From positions 1,000,010 through 1,064,009 of the forward strand of contig CAUJNA010002890.1 in assembly GCA_963377175.1 (NCBI GenBank): 64,000 nucleotides of DNA. The letters are read 5' to 3'. This document shows positions 60,345 to 64,000 of this stretch, one piece after another. How positions within the stretch are numbered: position 1 is the stretch's first letter; every line of letters starts with the position of its first letter. Under the pieces are notes generated by a model, which saw only the letters and a list, made by a program, of their open reading frames with translations, ran no database searches and was not told the origin of the DNA. Origin of the DNA: Effrenium voratum. Its lineage: Eukaryota; Sar; Dinophyceae; Suessiales; Symbiodiniaceae. A program made the translations under genes and the position numbers.

Positions 60345-60607
60345 GACTCCGATGTCCAAGTGCAGGCAGCCCAGCACCCGTTGGAAGGAGGCAACAACAA
60401 CGACCTGCACAGTTCTTGTGGAAGAGTGGCGATGGCTGGTCTGCTTCGCATGAACATGACCCCCTCCCTCCCGTGTGCTATTCCGGCGTGTTGTTTCCTA
60501 GACCGGCAAATGGTCAAGATATTTTATTGACGAACACGTTTCTTTTGCTACGGCACCAAAGCAACAACACGACTCACTCCGAACAGATCAAATCTGCGTT
60601 TGTTTGA
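60320..60607 (+). CDS. ORF or exon ending in stop
   Basis: LRCPSAGSPAPVGRRQQQRP, FLWKSGDGWSASHEHDPLPP, NGQDILLTNTFLLLRHQSNN, TGA. Confidence 0.4.
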   Translation: MRGWVLKRGLRCPSAGSPAPVGRRQQQRPAQFLWKSGDGWSASHEHDPLPPVCYSGVLFPRPANGQDILLTNTFLLLRHQSNNTTHSEQIKSAFV

Positions 60608-60617
60608 CTGGCACCAA

Positions 60618-60706
60618 GAATTCGAATCTTCAGATTCAAGGATGTGAACCAGAAAAAGCAACGATCACATTCGAGTGGGAAACAAGGAAGCTCAGCCTCT
60701 GCCTGA
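60618..60706 (+). CDS. Possible basic exon
   Basis: RIRIFRFKDVNQKKQRSHSS then GKQGSSASA, TGA. Confidence 0.35.
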
Positions 60707-60789
60707 AGCCGGCCTGAACTTATCCCGAAAGGAGAGGTGCCTGGCGGCCTTTAGGCTTGGCCCCCTTCGGCTTTTAGGTTTGTTGTGTG

Positions 60790-60975
60790 GGGTTTCCAGC
60801 CATCCGGTTCCTGAGTTTGTTTTTCTGCTTTTGTTTTGTTTTTTTGCGTTTTAGAGAGGGGTTCTATTTAAAAGGACTTCATTTTGTAGCAGTTCCTTAG
60901 GTTTTTAGTTATTTTCTTCGGTTGAGTGGGCAGTTCTATTTAACCCACTAAAAATTAAGTCTTTAGCAAGGGATG
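60790..60975 (+). mobile_element. Family J-like element, expanded
   Basis: TTTCCAGCCATCCGGTTCC, then a duplicated TTTAG/TTCTATTTAA core and CCCACTAAAAATTAAG, GCAAGGGATG. Confidence 0.45.
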
Positions 60976-61296
60976 TTTGGAGCCCAGTGGGTAGGGAGAA
61001 ATCTCATGAATGCATGGAGAGGCATGTTGTTTTATTTTTTTTGTGACGAGGGAAATGAGGTATCAGCACGAGGGCACATTGCTCCCACTTGGCTGGTGTC
61101 TCCCCAAACTCTTTTTATACAGGTTGGACTAAATATGAAATCACAATATGATGTGTACTTGATATGTAGGACACGGAGTCTGAAGATATGTTTGCTTGTT
61201 TTTTTGGTGTACCCGATATGTGGACCAAGACTATGGGGCGGAGGTACGGATGTACGGAGCGGTCATTCCTGTGAATTTGCAGGTGGGAGTCCATGA
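60973..61296 (+). CDS. ORF or exon ending in stop
   Basis: GAQWVGRNLMNAWRGMLFYF, EGNEVSARGHIAPTWLVSPQ, QYDVYLICRTRSLKICLLVF, LVYPICGPRLWGGGTDVRSG, TGA. 107 codons; one hydrophobic segment. Confidence 0.4.
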   Translation: MFGAQWVGRNLMNAWRGMLFYFFCDEGNEVSARGHIAPTWLVSPQTLFIQVGLNMKSQYDVYLICRTRSLKICLLVFLVYPICGPRLWGGGTDVRSGHSCEFAGGSP

Positions 61297-61451
61297 TCCC
61301 GACGCAGGCAGGGTCTCCCAATACCCACCTTTTTGCAGTGTCAATCCCTGACTTAAAAATTAGTGTTTACCGGGAAGCCAGGCTTTTTTCAACATATACC
61401 CTAGAAAAATCTGATTTTTGGAGTAGGGGGTATATTTGTTAACACAGTTGG

Positions 61452-61637
61452 GTGGCTGTATGCGGCTCTAGGCAGTTGAGATGGCGGGTTTGTGTTTGTC
61501 GCTATTGCAACATGGCCTGGTATCAAAGGGGAACCGAAACGAAGCCAAACAGTGGCCACTGCTTGCATGTTGTGTCCCTTGGAGTTCAAGCCCAGCCAAA
61601 CCGGTGGTTTCCCCAAGACAAATCTGGAATTGATTGA
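61452..61637 (+). CDS. Possible exon
   Basis: CGSRQLRWRVCVCRYCNMAW then YQRGTETKPNSGHCLHVVSL, TGA. Cys-rich start. Confidence 0.35.
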   Translation: MAVCGSRQLRWRVCVCRYCNMAWYQRGTETKPNSGHCLHVVSLGVQAQPNRWFPQDKSGID

Positions 61638-61679
61638 ACAGGCGGTTGCCCAACCCAGCAGCTTATGAGCAGAAATCCT

Positions 61680-61790
61680 CACATCGGGTACGTGAAGGTT
61701 AGGTAAGGCCAACTACAAATGGGTGCAGCCGATTATTGGCATGGTTCTGGGCAGACCAAATTTGGAACTAGGTTTTGGTTATGACTCACA
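61680..61790 (+). mobile_element. Family D element, left end degraded
   Basis: CGGGTACGTGAAGGTTAGG ... AGGTTTTGGTTATGACTCA. Confidence 0.5.
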
Positions 61791-61860
61791 TTAAAATTTG
61801 GTGGGTGTTTAGGGGAAACAACCCTCCCACGCAATTTGGAGAATCTCCCAAAATGTTACT

Positions 61861-61965
61861 TTGGTGGTTTGGATTCGATTGGTGGTCTGGTACGGCTGGT
61901 TTCCCAGTTGCCCTTTACAAGAGCCGGGGTTCAAATCCCCAACCACAAATCCAAGCCACCAATTA
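61861..61965 (+). repeat. Hairpin element with B-box-like motif
   Basis: TTGGTGGTTTGGATTCG at the left and CAAATCCAAGCCACCAA at the right are inverted (15 of 17). Inside is GGGGTTCAAATCCCC, matching the pol III B-box pattern. Confidence 0.5.
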
Positions 61966-62116
61966 GGGACCCAGTGCAAGTGGGAAAAAACCACAACATG
62001 CTATTGCCAACCTGGATGAGCTCAACCTTTGCGCGGATTTGCCGACCCCGCACAAAAAAATCGCCGGCCAGAGAGTCGCGCTAATCCCCTGATGGTGGTT
62101 TGGGTGGCTGCCAGGT

Positions 62117-62490
62117 TTGGAACCTGGCTCAAACCCCGGCAGAACCATGGTACGTATCTCGGATATTTGCACATGGAGTTCGGGTGTCCCTGAAGCAGGG
62201 GCCAAGTGGGCCGAACATTTTGTGGGAGAAGTTGGATTCTCAAAATACATGGGAACAAAGAGACAGAAAGGAGTCAGATATGGGTATGGGTCAAAATTAA
62301 AGCACCAGGAAACCGCAGGTTCTAGTCCATGTTTCCATTTATCAGTTGTCCATTTTGGTACCTACTTTTGACCCGCAGCCTACATATAGTTCCACCCTCG
62401 CAGAAGGTACACAGGTTGCCAAAAGGCCTGCATATGATCACTGTCTTTTCTTCTTGTTGCGCTTCATGGGCGTGGAACACTTTTTGAGTC
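62117..62490 (+). CDS. Two exons joined across a family G intron
   Basis: Exon 62117-62283 (VRISDICTWSSGVPEAGAKW, AEHFVGEVGFSKYMGTKRQK) ends GG|GTATGGGTC. Exon 62379-about 62490 follows GACCCGCAG (LHIVPPSQKVHRLPKGLHMI, TVFSSCCASWAWNTF), TGA. Phase 2 on both sides. Function unknown. Confidence 0.55.
62284..62378 (+). mobile_element. Family G element forming a 95-nt intron
   Basis: GTATGGGTCAAAATTAAAGC ... CTACTTTTGACCCGCAG. Confidence 0.7.
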
Positions 62491-62615
62491 GGAGCCCTTT
62501 TTGGGTTGCTTCTATTTTAAAGGGAAGCCCAGAGGGAAACCAGAAGTTTGGGGTTTCTATTTGAAGATGGTAACTCTTTTCCGCTCTCAGCCGGGGTTCT
62601 CTCTTCGGTGAATTC

Positions 62616-62783
62616 GTGTTGGGCGGGTCAGGGGGCAACGTCCTCACCTTCGCCTATGGCGCCAACATGGGCTTGGCGCGGGGCTTGGCGAGCCGGGAGC
62701 CGACTTTGACATCGCCCCAACAAACGAAGAGAGCGGCCGGCCATGGGGCCTGGAGCTATGAAAGTGTCATCCTTCTGAAAATG
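62616..62783 (+). CDS. Exon with strong codon bias
   Basis: GGSGGNVLTFAYGANMGLAR, GLASREPTLTSPQQTKRAAG, HGAWSYESVIL. Third positions strongly GC. A poly-T/poly-G tract follows at 62805. Confidence 0.5.
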
Positions 62784-62959
62784 GTTCGGTTCTTCGTCTT
62801 CTTCTTTTTTTTTGGGGGGGGGGTTAAACTTGGCAACTGCGGGGAAATGTTGTTGCTTGTGGTGAGCCTGGGGTCTTGTAGATAAAACTGTTAGACAAGG
62901 TAGACCAAACAAGGAGCAAGGTCAGAAACAAATATTCCTGTGTACCTTCTCTGTGAACC

Positions 62960-63055
62960 AAAAAAACCCGGCTAAGTCAAGGTGAGTGAGGGAAAGTGGC
63001 AACAGATGCAGCCCATTTAGACCACTTTAATGCTAGGATTTGATTGTGAAGGGAA
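62960..63055 (+). mobile_element. Family D element, diverged
   Basis: ACCCGGCTAAGTCAAGGTG ... GCTAGGATTTGATTGTGA. Confidence 0.5.
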
Positions 63056-63404
63056 ACCAACCCTGAAGGATCCTGCTAAGGTACTTGAACCGTGTTGAAC
63101 CTAAGAAAAAAAAACTCGTCCTTGCCTGCCTCCACTAGCACTCCCTCCCCTGTTTCCCCAAAGTCAGAATCCAAGAATGTTCAGAAGGACGAAGCGTGCC
63201 CAAGCCAGTGCTTCCAGTTACCATGGTAGGTAATCAGGGGAACCCATGATGTCAGACCTCGAGTGTCAAGAGTGGACCATTCGGGCCTTGAGGTTTCCCC
63301 GTACCCGTCTTGTCCAAAAGTGGAGAAACCCCAGTTCACACAACTAGTCAGAAAAACATGGATGTAAAAAGCCAAACATTAAACATACCGAAGGGTGAGC
63401 GATT

Positions 63405-63525
63405 CTAGATTCCAGTGGTCACTTAACCACTTGCACGGAGACTTACAACAATTATGTTTGTGGGCTATAGGCTATAAGCTATAGATAGGCTTACTCACCA
63501 CTTACTAAGTGCGATGTTTCTTTAA
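63405..63525 (+). mobile_element. Family K element
   Basis: CACTTAACCACTTGCACGG ... CTCACCACTTACTAAGTG. Confidence 0.55.
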
Positions 63526-63526
63526 G

Positions 63527-63630
63527 TACGTGGAGTCTCTATGACCCTTGAAACATAGGTCCACGACCCCGAAATTTTGTGGGTAATGACCAACCGATTT
63601 TTCATTCGGGTCAGAAGGAGACTCTAGGTA
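63527..63630 (+). mobile_element. Family A element (A20)
   Basis: TACGTGGAGTCTCTATGACC ... GAAGGAGACTCTAGGTA. Its CTCTAG acts as acceptor for the next exon. Confidence 0.65.
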
Positions 63631-63781
63631 GTGGTCACTCGCAGGCGAAGTTGCTCCACTTGGGAATCCATCCCAAGCACACGCTGGTGGGCATGCTGCC
63701 TCACCATGAGCTCATCTTCGACAAGCGCGGCACGGGAATGCGCTCGCGAGTGTGGGTCGCCAACCGACGGGCAAAAGGAGC
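63629..63781 (+). CDS. Exon bracketed by two family A copies
   Basis: HSQAKLLHLGIHPKHTLVGM, LPHHELIFDKRGTGMRSRVW then VANRRAKGA. Codon positions 1/2/3 have about 63/43/83% GC, the clearest coding signature in the window. Bounded by family A elements on both sides. Function not recognised. Confidence 0.65.
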
Positions 63782-63948
63782 CACCTGGAGTCTCCTTTTG
63801 ACCCTTGAAAAATGGGGGTCATTACCCACAGTTTTCACAGAAGTACCTGGAGCTCCTTCTGACCTCTAGAAAAAAGGGGTCATTACCCAAAATTTGGGGG
63901 TCGACGGTCATCGACCACATTTTTCAAGGGTCATGGAGACTCTAGGTA
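63782..63948 (+). mobile_element. Family A, partial plus complete copy (A21, A22)
   Basis: ACCTGGAGTCTCCTTTTGAC ... CCCACAGTTTTCACAGAAG, then GTACCTGGAGCTCCTTCTGA ... CATGGAGACTCTAGGTA. Confidence 0.65.
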
Positions 63949-64000
63949 CAAAGGTAGATGCCAACTCAATATTGCAAGTCAGGAAACAAGGGGAACCCTC

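Noticed and set aside
61885..61960. tRNA gene suggested by GGGGTTCAAATCCCC
   Set aside because: No seven-base acceptor stem, no anticodon arm with a 7-nt loop; the outer pairing belongs to a longer hairpin element.

Overview
This window looks like nuclear DNA of a eukaryotic alga, most likely a dinoflagellate. That is an inference from four things: short exons with GC-rich third codon positions, introns of about 36 nt to 0.7 kb, abundant microsatellites, and a very large load of short palindromic elements. There is no bacterial operon structure, no rRNA, no convincing tRNA, no CRISPR array and no intact transposase or reverse transcriptase. ORF length alone is close to chance expectation here. 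I therefore called exons only where an open frame is joined by a GC-rich third position, GT/AG boundaries, or reading phase that agrees across a removed element. The supported exons are on the + strand. I checked the - strand less thoroughly.

Repeats: I can separate at least 14 families of short (about 75-160 bp) elements with inverted ends, named A to M and S here. Several (A, B, E, F, H) are flanked by TA, as in Tc1/mariner-type MITEs. Families A (22 copies, TACCTGGAGTCTCC ends) and B (14 copies, TAGGTCC ends) are the most frequent. In several places an element is exactly an intron: removing it joins two coding-like exons in phase. Examples are family K at 378-453, B at 2469-2584, 17135-17256 and 59810-59907, C at 17532-17617 and 36824-36904, and G at 62284-62378. 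This is the behaviour of introners, DNA transposons that become introns.

Layout: 79-1264 holds the first exon series. 2149-3053 holds a second, with a predicted membrane segment. 3397-5506 holds further exons, possibly with a C48-protease-like motif. 6.0-11.5 kb holds scattered exons, several ending in stop codons. 12253-13040 is a possible complete two-exon gene. 13.7-16.5 kb holds exons plus a 38-bp minisatellite. 16977-19660 is the best multi-exon gene, nine exons in consistent phase. 19.7-45.4 kb is a long alternation of exons and elements, with segmental and exon duplications. 45.48-46.39 kb is a giant TATC-type microsatellite that begins inside a family A copy. 46.5-64 kb is again exon and element mosaic.

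No gene product is identified with confidence. Most predicted proteins are fragments of unknown function. Exon boundaries are approximate unless a splice site is named.
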